Below are positions 19,137 to 31,283 of a stretch of DNA of 64,000 nucleotides, piece by piece; position 1 is the first letter of the stretch, and every line of letters starts with the position of its first letter. Source of the DNA: Entoloma clypeatum. Taxonomy: Eukaryota; Basidiomycota; Agaricomycetes; Agaricales; Entolomataceae. The notes beneath the pieces are model-generated. The model ran no database searches and had not been told where the DNA came from. It saw nothing but the letters and a program-made list of their open reading frames with translations. The stretch lies in the NCBI GenBank assembly GCA_963565915.1, contig OY751490.1:3162001-3226000 (forward strand), given 5' to 3'. The translations under genes were made by a program, and so were the position numbers.

Positions 19137-20477
19137 ATGGACATGGCACCTAACACGACGATCAACATTGAATCATATACTTTCCAGGGTGCCACCGGTG
19201 TGGCATTGCGGTCAACAGCCAAACGATATACTACTTCTGCTCCAGCGGCCAACGAAGGGTTGACACTCATCTTCGCACATTGTCTAGGATCCCGTGAGTA
19301 TCACGTCGAACTTTGAAGGTGGTCAGTCGACGTGGCATGTCCACAGATAAAGAGCAGTGGGAGCCAACGATTGAACTTGTTTTTCGATTACAACAACAGA
19401 AAAATAAACAACAACGGATTAGGGAAGCCTGGGCGTTTGATTGGCAGAGTCATGGCGAAGGTGCGGTCGTCAATGGAGAGTTCCTCGATTCTCGCACATC
19501 TGCAGTTTGTGAGTAGGGTAATGCCACCTTGTTTGTGCCGTTTGAACTAATCCCTTGAAAGCTGTGATAGAATGGGCTTCAGCGCTGGAATTGTTTATCC
19601 GAAACAGACTACAAGGGCATAAAATAGTGCTCATAGGGCATTCCGCAGGAACTGGTGCTATGTAAGCTGTTCTCCGCGTCCGTCAAACAACTGCACACCC
19701 ACACCACGATAGATTGACTTCCATGAAACATTTCCCCACCCGAGAATCCTCATTCGTTGCCGTGTTTCTCGTAGAACCTATGTTAATTTGCCAAGAACTC
19801 TTCAATATCCATTCAACAGAGCGGCAGGATGCTGCTCGCAGATTCATGGAGCTCACCCTACAACGACGCGACTCGTGGCCTGACAGAGACGCGGCCGCTA
19901 CATATCTGCGAAGACGACTTCCATGGAAATCGTGGGATCCGCGAGTATTCGAACGATACATTGTAAGTTGAAACTTTCCTCGTTGAACTCAATCTGATCT
20001 GCGCAGCGGTACGGCCTTCGTGCAGTAGAATCATCTCGTGGACAAACTGTCAGTATCAAAACAAGCAAGCATCAAGAAGGACTTGCGTACATACATTTCG
20101 AGCCCTACATTGATGCAACAGTGGTTTACCGTGAACGCTGTAACGCCATCCCCTTTCATCTCATATTCGGCGCGGAGCTCGATTTTGTGTGCGCTCCGCC
20201 ATACTCACTAAAGGCTACAATTCAGACTGACTTTCTGGTCCATAGACCTCGTTACATGCAAGATGCGCTATGCGACGCGCCGAAAGGTTATCACCCAGCA
20301 TCCGTTGTTCGTATTCCCAATGCTGGGCATCTCGTATGTATTTCCTGCCCCTCGATATTCAAGAATTCCCTGGTTCTGATTGTAGGATAGGTTGTTCAAG
20401 AACAGCCTGATAGACTGGCAGCTGCTATTTGTGACCAGCTGAATAACAGAAAAGTGCAGTTCTCATCTCGTTTGTAG
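19137..20477 (+). CDS. Alpha/beta hydrolase with C-terminal PTS1 (Lpx1-like), six exons, 360 aa
   Basis: Exons 19137-19293, 19347-19508, 19562-19661, 19713-19962, 20007-20333 and 20391-20477 sum to 1083 nt (361 codons) and are joined by GT-AG introns of about 44-57 nt. The product has an oxyanion/strand-3 region (LTLIFAHCLGS), the nucleophile elbow GHSAG spanning the third exon end, and a C-terminal catalytic-His region (AGHLVVQEQP). It ends in SRL, a canonical peroxisomal PTS1. The architecture and the HCLGSHKEQWEP opening fit the fungal hydrolases related to yeast peroxisomal Lpx1, so a lipase or esterase acting in peroxisomes is likely; the substrate is unknown. The acceptor of the last intron was chosen because it keeps the catalytic His in frame. 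Confidence 0.85.
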
Positions 20478-21444
20478 TCCACAGCCCATGCCAGAATTCT
20501 TATCATATATCCCACCAAAGCCTACTTACATCCCTTCTGCTTTCGACTCTGGAACGTACTTGAGTACGTCAACGAGACTCCCTGCCAGCCAGTTAGACCG
20601 GTGACCGCTCTCTCGTCATGCCAGTCAGGAATCAGAGCTTTCTAATAGCGCAACGGCTGGTCCATTCAAGTTGACATGAGTATATACCTAGTATGTAAGG
20701 AATGTTGTTATTCTGTACAACTAGCAAATACACCAGAACCAAGCAAAACGGCCGTAGCACGACTGTACAGGTGGCGAGGTCGTCGCGTCCACCTAAATCA
20801 CAGATGTAAGGACGACGCGGACACAGCACCTCCATTCTGGTTCCGGTCCCACTCGCATTCACCTCCGCCTCACCTCCCGCCTCACCTCTCTACGCTGCTA
20901 CCTGTCTATCTCCATCCCCCTCACCGGCTGTCCCTCAGCAGCTCGCCAAAGATCCTGGCTTCATATCCCGCACGAACGCCTCCGTCGATTCCGAGGAAAA
21001 GACTCAGCGGGCGGGGGTGCGCTCTTGACATCAGTACTTGGCGGTGATCCTGGAGGGGGATCTCGGCGCGCGATGGGACGGTCTTCATCGAGGGCGGAGG
21101 TTGTCTTCAGGACGACCTAGGGTGGGGGCGACACTGTTGGAAGTGGGGGTCGACTCAGCCTGCAGACTCCTTGCCAAGGACATGGCCATCCAGCGGATAA
21201 TTTTTGATGTCGGCTCGTAAGTACAACAGACATGCAACTGGCCTCGAGTTCTTCAGAGGATTCATTCAAGAATTCCTGGGCTATATCAGGGCAGCGAGAG
21301 GCCGAAGGGCAATGAAATGATTCTGCTTCGGAGGTGACAGCAACACGTTTCCGCGCCTTCAGCACTGAATAGCTAACACCACCAACGCTAAGTAATGTTC
21401 ACCACCAACTCACCACGTGTAAACAAGGCGCTAATGTTCATAAT
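20478..21444. other. Intergenic region with a short repeat shared with 25.38-25.48 kb
   Basis: There is no gene I can support. A C-rich low-complexity stretch lies at 20840-20990. The block at 20733-20810 (starting CCAGAACCAAGCAAAAC) resembles 25386-25490 on the same strand; see findings. Confidence 0.5.
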
Positions 21445-24217
21445 ATGGCAGTGCAGCGGTCACGATTGCCTGACCCCCACATTTCTACTCATGTCGAAAT
21501 CCTGTCGACTTCTCCAAGTCAAATGAACATCAACAACAGCTCATTCATCGATGTTCAGGGAAACTTGACATATCACAACCATTATAACCCCCAGGTCACG
21601 ACTATCGATCGCTCAGAACGAGGTCAGTAAACCTTTGCTACTTGCCTCTCCAACAACCACCGACCCTCCGCTGCACACTGCGATAGGCCTGCTTGAGTTA
21701 TTCCGGGCATCCGCGCCAGGTGCCGCATTCAATTCCTTGGAACGTTCCCCTCCCCCCAAGTGTCATCCTGGAACGCGGAAGCAGATCCTGGAAGAGATCA
21801 ACAACTGGATCAATCGTTCAGACACCAAAATCTGCTGGCTCCATGGCCCCGCCGGCGCTGGGAAGTCCGCGATCGCGCAGACCGTTTCCGAGACGCACAC
21901 GGGAAAAGGACAACTGGCCGCTAGCTTCTTCTTCTCGAGGGCTTCTCCCTCACGTAACAACGCTCGACCCTTCTTCACGACGATCGCCCTTCAGCTCGCT
22001 TCATCCATGCCAGACAAAAGAGATCTAATCCGCCAGGCGGTGGAGGATGACATTCTTGTTGTCCAGAAACGACATGCAGACCAGTTGAAGCAGTTGATAG
22101 TCGAACCACTATTATCACCCCCGACCTTGCATGCCCAAGAGGGGATTGCTACACCTTTTCTAGTGATCATCGACGGTCTGGATGAGTGTGGCAGCAACAG
22201 AGAGCAGGTGAAGCTTTTTTCGCGTATCCACGAGGTCCTCGACCATCCTGTACCTCTACGATTCCTTGTTCTTAGCCGTCCTGAACCCCACATTGAAGCT
22301 GTCTTCGCCAAACATATTCCGAGCAATGGCACAACAAAGGTCTCCCTCTATGGGGGCTTCCAGGCACGGCGTGATGTTCACCTGTTTCTTAGAACTGGCT
22401 TCGCCGAGATGTGCGCTTCAGGTCGACATGATGATGTGTTGGGTTCTGTCCCCAAACCATGGCCATCAGAGGAGACATTAGAGTTACTTGCCAACCGATC
22501 CGATGGATACTCCTCCACCGTGCTGAAATATGTTGATGATGAATATGAGTCTTGTGTCCGTCGGCTCGAGCAGGTCCTGAATACATCACCGGCGGACGCT
22601 GAAGCTTTCGCAGAGCTTGACAAGATGTACCTCCAAATCCTATCCACATGTCGCAATACCAAACGTCTCATTCTTGTCCTCGGAGGCCTCTTGGTTCCCG
22701 TACGTCGTTTTCGATGGAAGAACATCTATCGTGCCACTTATTTCATGGAGACTGTTGAGTCTGTTGCCATGATTCTCAACTTGGATGCTGGAGAGATCAT
22801 GGTAACCTTGCGCGGATTGCACTCTGTGTTGAACTTCGAGAGTTATGAAGGGCAGACAAGAACCTTGCCACTTCATGCTTCTTTTCCAGACTTCCTGTTC
22901 GATAGAAGCCGTGCCAATCAGTATTATGTCGATGAAGAGGACATACATGTGGCCATGGTCTGTGGTGCGACGGATTTGATTCGCAATTGGAACAATCGGT
23001 TAACATCCTCGCCTGAGTATTATATTTTTCTTAAAGTTACAACCAGTTGTGCTTACAAGAATAGGTTGAATACCATACATCTAGAACGCCCATCTTTTTG
23101 GTACCACTCTGATCATCCGGTCACCATCCCAAGGGTGTGCCTTGTCATTCCGATCTTGTTAGAACACCTCATGGTGCCCATTGCATCGCAGAAATCTCTT
23201 TATGAACATGTTTGTGAAAGTCTTGAGGCCTGGAATCCTTGGATGTCATTGTCAGACACTCGGTCTTATCACCCTCAAATATTACTTCAGAAAAGTTTAT
23301 GCGCGAGTATGCGATACTTGAAGAGAGAGATTTCGCGATCCAGAGATCCAGAGAAGGAGGTATTTGCCAGTGATAAAGCATCCCGATGGTCATTGCTAAC
23401 TATCTTGTTTCTCGAGGAATTGGTCCAACCACTTAGAAAGCTTCTGAATCGAGGCCTCCAATCGCTTGAAATTTCTCCGGTATTCCAAGCAGTTCTCATG
23501 CTACCCTATCAACTTTTCCACACCGGAGTTGGACCACCTGTGCCAAGGCGGGAGGAGTCTCGAAGGCTTCATGTGAATGTAAATGATATTACTAGTCAAA
23601 CAGCACTTCTTCTGCTAACAAGCAGCCAGATTATAAAGGGCCTTTTGAATATATCTGGCTTACCCATAGATCTCGACGCTGATCCCAGCCCGCTGGCCTT
23701 TCTGATAGGGTCGGATGGCATGTATTTCAGCTACAAACTCCATGAAGCAGGCGAATGCCTAAGGAGGCTTTGGAACGAGTCGAACCGAAGCCCCGAGTTA
23801 TATTTGGATGAAAGCAAATTGTATGCTCATATCACGAACCACTGGTTGCTCTGGATCAATTCAGGCTGTCCAGGGAATACCAGGTGAGCCAGATTTCCAT
23901 AGGCTTCGACCACATTTCCAAAGCATTTAATTTGCAGGGAGACGCAATCGTGTCAGAAACTAATCCTTCAAAGTTGGAGTTGGTGTCTGGCGCGCTCTTC
24001 ATATGGTGATGCAGACTTGATATCTCGGCTTCGAGATCTCGACCTTAAAATCGCTTTCAAGGAAGATAGATCCCTCGTAATACAGTGGCTGAAGGTGAGT
24101 AATGCCAACTGAACTGTGAGCTCCGCCTTACTTCGTCCTTTTACCCACCAATGTGTATAGGGCGTCCAAGACACACCAAAAGATGTCCTGTTGCGCTGGG
24201 AATCGTATGCTCCATAA
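21445..24217 (+). CDS. NACHT (STAND) NTPase protein, 862 aa
   Basis: Exons 21445-21622, 21687-23883, 23938-24094 and 24161-24217 sum to 2589 nt. The N-terminus holds NNSSFIDVQGN, a signature I know from agaricomycete NACHT proteins. Walker A is GPAGAGKS (residues about 113-120) and Walker B is FLVIIDGLDECG (about 217-228), followed by the usual LSRPEPHI sensor region. No WD40, ankyrin or TPR repeats follow; the C-terminal 500 residues are helical and unassigned. STAND proteins are ATP-driven switches, in fungi linked to self/non-self recognition and programmed cell death. The stop at 24215 may be premature: the decayed paralog at 47.5 kb stays open past this point, and here too the frame beyond the TAA stays open to 24679. 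The first intron uses a GTCAGT donor. Confidence 0.88.
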
Positions 24218-24679
24218 CGGAGTCAACCATACCCCTGGAACGAGCTCCACCCCGATGATGGCAATGGTAATGCTGCCGAGTCATCATGGTCATCATCATC
24301 GATGTCAATGAGCGTAATCCACGCGTTCAAATCGGCGGATATTTTACATATCAGATCTGAATCTGAATCGGGAGAGGAGACATCTGACATTGATAGTCAG
24401 TCTGAATGGGAGGGGCAAAGTGGGGATGAGGAAAGAGAAATGTGTGACGGGGGATCTGAAGCTGGAGCGAATGTCGGTGATAGATTAGAAGAGACATATA
24501 CCGACGTCGGCAGGGGATCCGAGGGTGCAACAAGGGAGCCGATTGTCAAAGGTGGAGTTGGGGAGTTCAGTGCGTCTGACCATGTACGGAGGGGTATCAT
24601 CAAACATCGAACGGAAGCGGAGACACCTGCTGGTAAAAGTCGAATGAAAATGGGAGTAGTTGATCGTTTTCATAAGTAG
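24218..24679 (+). other. Open, acidic continuation of the NACHT frame beyond its stop
   Basis: In the same frame as the last NACHT exon, codons remain open from 24218 to the stop at 24677-24679. They encode a Ser-rich then Glu/Asp/Gly-rich tail (SESESGEETSDIDSQSEWEG). The paralog at 47476-47796 has a similar Ser/Pro/Glu-rich tail attached without a stop, so this is probably a former C-terminus. A splice that skips the TAA is possible but not evident. Confidence 0.5.
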
Positions 24680-24734
24680 AGCGAGCGAACCAATGTCTCT
24701 TTCAAGTCGGCAAAGTGAGCAGTACGAGTTCACA

Positions 24735-25213
24735 CCTCCGGCCCGCCACCACCACACCCCAAGCGTCAGCGTCGCCATCGTCGCCGCGCAAAATCGACAC
24801 CTTTAACCAGGTTCGCGAGTGTGTCGTCTGGCAGCACGCCGCGTCCTGACAAGTCTACACGAGGATCCAAATCAACCGGAGGGCTGGAGCCTGGGGGCCG
24901 CTGCTGACTCCTGAGGTTCATGCAGCTCCAAACCATCGCTCTCGCTGCACAAACCCGTCGTCCTCGGCCCGTCTGACTGCACCTTTGAGCCAGTACGTCC
25001 TTTTCCTCGCACTGTGCGGCCTCAACTACGGCGTGCGGCACCGTACGCGGATGCTCTCCTCTCTCTCCTCTCTCAGTGGATGAACGACACCTGTACAGAA
25101 GCAGCCACCCCGAAAAGAACAGGCATCGTGCCACGAACGGAGGAAGTCAAGCGCGTCGTGTTTGAAGGCGAACCCAAGGGCGGTGATTATTCACCAGGAA
25201 TGATATGGCGTTA
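24735..25213 (+). pseudogene. Fragment of AP-3 beta subunit gene
   Basis: Matches the middle of the AP-3 beta gene at 44.6-45.4 kb with stops and frameshifts. Recognisable pieces: KIDTFNQVRECVVW for [24 protein letters not shown] for [16 protein letters not shown] for [23 protein letters not shown] for [15 protein letters not shown], and TPKRTGIVPRTEEVKRVVFEG for the block [21 protein letters not shown]. Introns appear to be missing or degraded, and no start codon is available. It follows the NACHT gene on the same strand, in the same order as the intact pair at 44-50 kb. Confidence 0.85.
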
Positions 25214-25480
25214 AGCCTACGTCAAGACCTACGTGGGCCTTTGGCACTAGTTGCAACGTGGGTGAACGAAATTACATTTACCATGTCCCAGCTTAAAGAA
25301 TGTGCCAGATAGTGAGATTTTCTGATGATTCCCAAGCGATGATTCTGTCCTCATACAAATACATATTTCTGACCCAAGCACCATGCCAGAACCAAGCAAA
25401 ACAGTATCTCACGCCCCTCAAAGTACTTGCTACTGTATCAGCACGGCTCCCATACTTACTGGAGGTGTGGGTCGGCGCGT
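25214..25480. other. Spacer carrying a diverged copy of 20.73-20.81 kb
   Basis: No gene seen. 25386-25490 is similar to 20733-20810 on the same strand, so direct repeats bracket the NACHT plus AP-3 fragment block. Confidence 0.5.
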
Positions 25481-26028
25481 CCGCCTCACTCGCAGGGAAA
25501 AGCTAATGAGTATCCATCATCATGCAACCGAACGACAAAAGCCGTATGTCCTTGTCGCGCTCACATCATTGAGGGGCCGCCGACTGAACTTGATGATGAC
25601 GAGGACGAGGACGACAGCAACAATAGCGGTGGCAGCCGAGCTGTGTCAACGGCGCGACGGCCGGTTTTCCTTTGGCGCTTCTTTCTGTTGTGTTGTCCGT
25701 CGTCAAATACGGAGTTGCTGTCCTCGTCTTTGTCAAAGAGGGCTGGCTAACTTTAGAAGATGCTGGTCTTCCCTAATATGCCCTTGCCCTTGCCCTTGCT
25801 CTTCCTATGGGATGTTGCTCCTGCAGGTGTTGGAATGGGGGGGAATACAAATGGGGCTGGCTCGACCTCAAGCGGTTTGCGCTCTTTCTTCTAGGGCACA
25901 ACCACAACAGGTGCAATAGCCGAACTCGGATGCAAGATCAGGAAGAGGAGGAGGAGGATCCTTCACGCTAAGATCCTCACTGCGTCTCCTCTGCCTCAGC
26001 TTGTTCCCGCCCATGTCCCCCTCCGTGT
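25481..26028 (-). pseudogene. Former C-terminal region of the membrane-protein gene, out of frame
   Basis: Read on the minus strand beyond the stop at 26029, the sequence matches the C-terminal half of the paralog at 51.0-51.5 kb. AKVNTEGDMGG...LRQRRRSEDLSVK corresponds to AEVNTEEGVLG...LQQQRRRSEDPSVK, and a DTARLPPLLLSSSSS block corresponds to DTAQLPPLLLPSSSS. A one-base loss between ERAARVR and AKVNTE puts it out of frame with the upstream exons. Confidence 0.65.
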
Positions 26029-28819
26029 TCACCTTGGCCGCACACGCGCAGCCCGTTCATTCTCTTCTGCCTCTGTTCTCATCTCCCTCGACCCTCGCAC
26101 CAGCAACCTCATTCGGTGCAAGAGAGGCAGTGCCTTCAACGCCTCCTCATCCTCAAGCACTACTCTCATCGCCTCGCGATCCCCATACGTCGCCTTCTCA
26201 GCCGCAACCACAGGCCTTGTCGCCGACCGATTCGCAATCATAGGCTCTACATCCCTGCCATCGGGCCAATTACGCGGCTTGTGCTGCTGCGTTCCCTCGC
26301 GCGGCTGGAACGTGCCCCACGAAGAAGCCGGCATTTCTTCAGGGTGTATACCCTTGCTGCGGAACGTGTCTTTCGAACAGACATTGGCGTTGGTGCTGGA
26401 AAGGCTAGATCGCTTGTTGGGGTTGGCGTCGGCGCTGGGGAGGGAGGAACGCTTCCTGACATTGGGCTCATTGTTGGGGATGGCTTCCTTCTTGACATGG
26501 GTGTTGACGTCAGAGACAGCAGAACGCTTCTTGACATTGGCGTCGGCCATGGCAGTGATGGGAGGCCTCTCGTCGTCAACCTGTAAATGCCATGGCAGCG
26601 GCTCCGCGTCCTTCTTCAACCTGCTGCGAGCACGGCGAGACGATGCCTTGATCTCTTCCGGAGGGACAGACTTCTTCTCACTTATGGCGTTGACATTGGT
26701 GGCGATAGAAGGCTTCTCGATGTCGGTGGTGGCGATGGTAGAGCCTCCCTCAGCCTTCCGCCGTCTCTCGTCTCTGTTAACAGCCACCTGGGACGTCCAC
26801 GCCACGATCGGATCCAGTTCGGGCTCTATCGGGACAGCCTTCTTGAGATCCTCCTTCTCCTTCCAGCTCAACCCCGACGACGACGCTACTGCATTCGAAT
26901 TATGCTCCTTCCTCGCACCCGCAGTCTGTCTCATTGGCGGCACTGGTATAGGTGGGGAAAGAGGAATACAGAAAGACTCGTCGTCGTCGCCTCTCTTCAG
27001 GTGTCGCTCTGCCCAAGGCGTGGACGTCCCTAGGACCTCGAAGGACGGTGCTGATGCTTTATACATAGATACATGCACTTCTCAGCCCAAATCTGAGCGG
27101 AGAATGACAAGACTTACAAAGGGAGCCAGGCTCTTGGAACTGGAGCTTTTGCGACGGCGAACGGTAACGCAGCCACTCTCTACCCTCGTCGATGTCGTCG
27201 TTGTCTGCCTCGGCCTCTTCCTCGTCAGCCGGGGCAGGCGACAATTGCCACCGGATAGGCGAAACAAACAGATACCTGAGGTGGGAACGGACTGGACCCA
27301 GCGGCGCGGAAGCCGGGGAGGCCTTCTTCAGACTCGGTCGTAAGGGCAAGGTCGCCTTGGGGTTCTTGGGGAGGTACGGCATCGGGGTCGGTGTCGATGG
27401 TGAGTGTCCTGTTGGAGCCAGCCCAATCAGTCAAGCTGAACGAGGATACATGGAAGATGGAGACTTACGGAAGATGGTAGGCTCAGTTGCCTCGTACAAG
27501 GTTGTTGCCGGCCCACCCACGCGCGGAGTCGACGAGACCTCGCCCTCCCCATCTTCGCTGCCAGCAGGTAAAACCACCCCGGGAGAGCTGCCTACAACAG
27601 GACCATTCTCCTGCACGACGCTCCCGCCACCCTCGCTCTCAGGGGGGACATGATCCTGGAGCCACGACCAGCTATCCGTGGGAGTGAATCGACGGCATAG
27701 GGCAAAGGTGAATAGCGCGACGGAGACGGAGATGCCGACGAAACACGCGGTCTGGGCCCATACGGGGGTGGCTTTGACGTGTACTCCTTGGACGGCGGCA
27801 GCGGCGGAGAGACCAATGACGACAGACTTGAAAGGTTTGGGAGCGGGGCCGGTAACGCGGTATTTGACAGGGGGAGGGGCGGGACAGAAACCGTCCACAG
27901 AATATGCGGATGAAGCGGGTAGCGGAGAACGGGATTTCGGTTGCGGGGGAGGCGTTACCTTGGGAAGGGGGATTCTGTTGGACTGCTTAGGAAGGACGGT
28001 GGATTCCTTAGCGGGTGGAAGGGTAGAACGGCCCCACGACGGGGGAAGGCGGAGCGTCAATTGTGGGGCTATGACAGCCGAGAGATGACCTTTCCAAGCT
28101 CGCCATTGGCTGACACAATAGTGCTCTGCCAGTTCCCACAGCGCGATAACCCAGTCCCACAGCGCTTCGTATTCGGCTGGATAGAACATGCGTCCGAGCT
28201 CTACGACGATGGTGAGGATGCTGAAGAGATACAGGAGGAAAGCCAGCCACCCCGGGAGGGGTAGAGGATCAACAACGTCCGCCTGTGCGGCGGGAGGATC
28301 CGGAGGAGGCGGGGGAGGATCGTTGGGTGGAGGGCGGTTCTGCTTCTGTGGTTTCCGTTTTTTCAACTTCTTGCTGCTGGGGTTGTTCGGTCGAAGCTTT
28401 GGCTTTCTCGGCCGGGGATTGGGGTCGCGTTTTTTCATGACCTTGTACGCCGCAAGACCGACACCGATAGGGGCGAGGACCGTAACCGTGAAGAGCGCGC
28501 AGAGCAGGGGAACGACGCTGGAGGAGAGGTACGAGGAGGGAAGCTGAGTGGGGGTGGGTTTAGGGAGAGCCGCAGGAAGGGAAAGCTTAATCCTCGTTGG
28601 CTCGAGTGTCAGCGGAGAGGTGCGGGTAGCGAGGAGAGGCTGGCCATACAAAAGCCCAATTTCTGGGTTGTAATGGGACCAAATGGCCAGAAGTGCGGGA
28701 AGGACGATTGTCGTCCATACAGCGCTGACAAGGCGGAGGGTGGTACGAGTGGGCAGTAGCGCAGACGCACCAGTGAGCATTGTCGATGATGAAGAGCTTC
28801 TGTTACGAGAGTCAGCCAT
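26029..28819 (-). CDS. Proline-rich four-helix membrane protein, unrecognised family, 889 aa
   Basis: Exons 28819-27469, 27408-27118 and 27056-26029 sum to 2670 nt; GT-AG introns of 60 and 61 nt. I chose the MADSRN start because the paralog at 50600 begins MADSPN (an upstream in-frame ATG at 28852 exists). Predicted helices from hydrophobicity: LVSAVWTTIVLPALLAIW, VPLLCALFTVTVLAPIGVGL, LAFLLYLFSILTIVVEL and TACFVGISVSVALFTFAL. Between them lie a very basic RKPKLR...KKLKKRKPQK stretch and a poly-Pro segment. The C-terminal third is charged and Ala/Ser-rich, with the repeated theme NVKKRS / NPNKRSSL, and ends in DEEALKALPLLHRMRLL, shared with the paralog. The last residues (RVRPR) result from a one-base deletion relative to that paralog. 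Location in a membrane is inferred; the function is unknown. Confidence 0.72.
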
Positions 28820-29537
28820 TCTGTCCAGGTTTATAGCCGATGAGGGTGACAACTAATAATTAATGCACGCGACGCGTTCTTTGTGTTTGTCACTGCGGAC
28901 TACTACCTCCCTCTTCAATCTCGGGTTCATACACTTGAAAACCCTTTGGGATCACCCTGGCTTAGGAGCCTCCACAAACATGATTTTTGATGCGCTCAAC
29001 TCCCCTCCTTAGCAGTTTACCTCTGACTTCGTAATAACCTGCCACTTCCCCGTAGCAATACTCTCAGCCTCTTACATACTCACCGGTTCCCCCCGACTCG
29101 GACCCAACAAACCACAGTAACTCTCACTGAACCCCGAGCGGAGCGCCACCAATTCACCACAAAGCATCGCAAAACCTATCAACGAAACCCTACAATACAA
29201 CATGACGAACGAATAGTCGACAATATATGGATGGTCGCATTCATTGTCAGGTATCGAATATAGGAAGGAGAAGGGGTGGTTGCAGAGAACCAGTATGCTA
29301 GAATCGTTTATCCATCTAGGTATCAGATATAATCGAGTGCCATTGAGTGTTTCGTTGTAGCGATGTGCTATAAGTACCAATAAAGTGACCGCTCCAAACA
29401 GACGATTCCGTCGCAGCGATCAGATCGGTGCGCTAGTTGTCAGCTTGTGCAAAACTGCTGAATCTCTTTTTACTCGAGATCCCATTCCCACTACTCGACG
29501 AAGGCCTAGAACAAGATGGGAGGCCTGAGACGAGGGA
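28820..29537. other. About 700 bp between membrane-protein gene and DUF6533 gene
   Basis: Promoter side of the membrane-protein gene and 3' flank of the DUF6533 gene. A 102-codon minus-strand frame (29072-29380) has no familiar features and no splice context. Nothing else seen. Confidence 0.5.
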
Positions 29538-31283
29538 TTATATGGCGAACGCAGAAAAATGGACAATGACACTGACAGAAAACGATTCCAAGACAATCAT
29601 CCATCTAAACAAGCATTGGGGCATGATAACAAAGCTGTTGGGTCTTCAAGTAAATTAGACTTACGCAAATGCCGCCCCCATTCCGATGGCTCCTGAGGCC
29701 GTTTTACGAATAGAGACGCAAATGATTGTAATGGCTATGGATCTGTCAGAAAGTCCGACGGATGAGTTTCACAAGAACTCACACATGGTTCTAGATTCAC
29801 CATCAAAATAGAGTCAAAGAGTGTATATTTGACACTTACAGAAGATAAAAGATGGTCCCGTCGCAGACAAACGCTGTGAAAATTGGCGAATAATGTCGCA
29901 TTTCTCTGAGCACGAAGTTTTGCGGGTGCCGAGCTTTGCTCCTGCAAAGGACAATCATAAATTCGACCATCATCATCAAAAAGAAAATCGCTGAACACGG
30001 GTTGAGTGACGAGTTTAGAGGAAAGGAAAGAACCAACTATCGAGAATTAGATTGGGCATCCTGCACCAACGTGAGATTCAATATATAACTTTCGGAAAGA
30101 GAGCAAACTTGCCATGTCACGACAATACTGATAGGAGGAGGTTCTGAAAGGCATGCAAGTGAGGGAACAGATGACAAAACATATGCGGTCTCTATCAGGT
30201 GGCGCATATACACCATCACCATGGTACATGAAGCCTGTCAAAAGTTCAGGACAGTTCACCGCCCCCACGGATGATAAAGCAGAGGCAGACACTGACTATG
30301 AGCTGCGCTGAGGGTCATATACTTGTTCGTAAGCAGACTGAATCGTTCCCACACAGTGCATTTTCCGCTGACCTATTATCACAAAAACAAGAAATGCCAA
30401 TACTATATGGGAGCTGTTGTGAGCAATAAGGGAGGAAATGGAACGGACAACAAGCCTCTTGGATTCTTTCGGTATAGGGCATGTATCCTGAGACCCAGGA
30501 GGACATTGACACAAGTGATTAAGACTATCCGTCCTCCGCTATGGAACATAAATTTCTTCAAGACTGGACATAAAGCACACAAAGAGCCCAAGACGCACAT
30601 GGCATAGAAAAGCAAGAAATTCCGGCAACTTGTAAAATAGGTAAAGCGAACACGGGGTTTCACTGTTTGCCACCTACATCTAAAGAAACAGTTCAGTCAG
30701 GACATGCGGGAACTTTCTTTCCTCGTGACGCACCGAAACGGACAATCCCGAAATATGTGCATTCACTGTCCCAGCGATTAATTTCGTTATCAACTCATCA
30801 GAAGGTTCGAAGATGCGCACAAGCCGTCGTTGCACTGCCGCCGTGAATTCAGGCTTCAAGTTGGAAATGTGAACCGAAAAGTCTGGCACTCACATCAAGA
30901 ATGCCAACCCGTAATATCTGCAAATCAAATACAAACATTTTGGAATTGACCATGCCGCGCTGTCGTGGTTCACGGGGTAAGTGACATGGAAAACAGATAC
31001 CGTCTTGGACGACATACCTCCAGATGTAATCAACCTGGGCAAATAGGTTGTATATTATTGTTTTGATAGTCATGCTGTGAGAACCAACGTACTTCTTCTG
31101 GGAATGTAAAGCAAACATCATAAGCCAAAAAGGCGGTGGCGGATGCTTGATGTCGGTGGGGTGAGTTTTACAGGCAGAAATGATGACGGGAAGATCCTTG
31201 CCATATACATAACGGGCATTTTGAAGCTGTCCCAAGACCTGCAAAAGCTGGAGTTCTTCTGCGGCCTGACCGGCAAAGTTCAT
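29538..31283 (-). CDS. DUF6533 seven-helix membrane protein (copy A)
   Basis: Multi-exon gene. Exon 1 is 31283-31202 (LQVLGQLQNARYVY), then a GC-AG intron 31146-31201, exon 2 31145-31093 (ASATAFLAYDVCFTFPEE), a GT-AG intron, and VDYIWR from 31034. The run through these joins is the conserved N-terminal DUF6533 block found in hundreds of agaricomycete proteins. Further short exons include a hydrophobic ILVLRIHALYR-type helix region (about 30460-30560), the HPQNFVLREM...VCDGTIFYLL block (about 29840-29950) and a final exon with WMIVLESFS, stop TAA at 29540-29538. Multipass plasma- or endomembrane location is expected; the biochemical role of the family is unknown. The middle exons were not fixed base by base. 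Confidence 0.75.

Noticed and set aside
24765..25134. Minus-strand 122-codon frame as an independent gene
   Set aside because: The plus strand here aligns piecewise with AP-3 beta, which explains the sequence better.
26279..27343. 354-codon plus-strand frame
   Set aside because: Lies opposite the exons of the membrane-protein gene, whose frame, introns and paralog are better supported.
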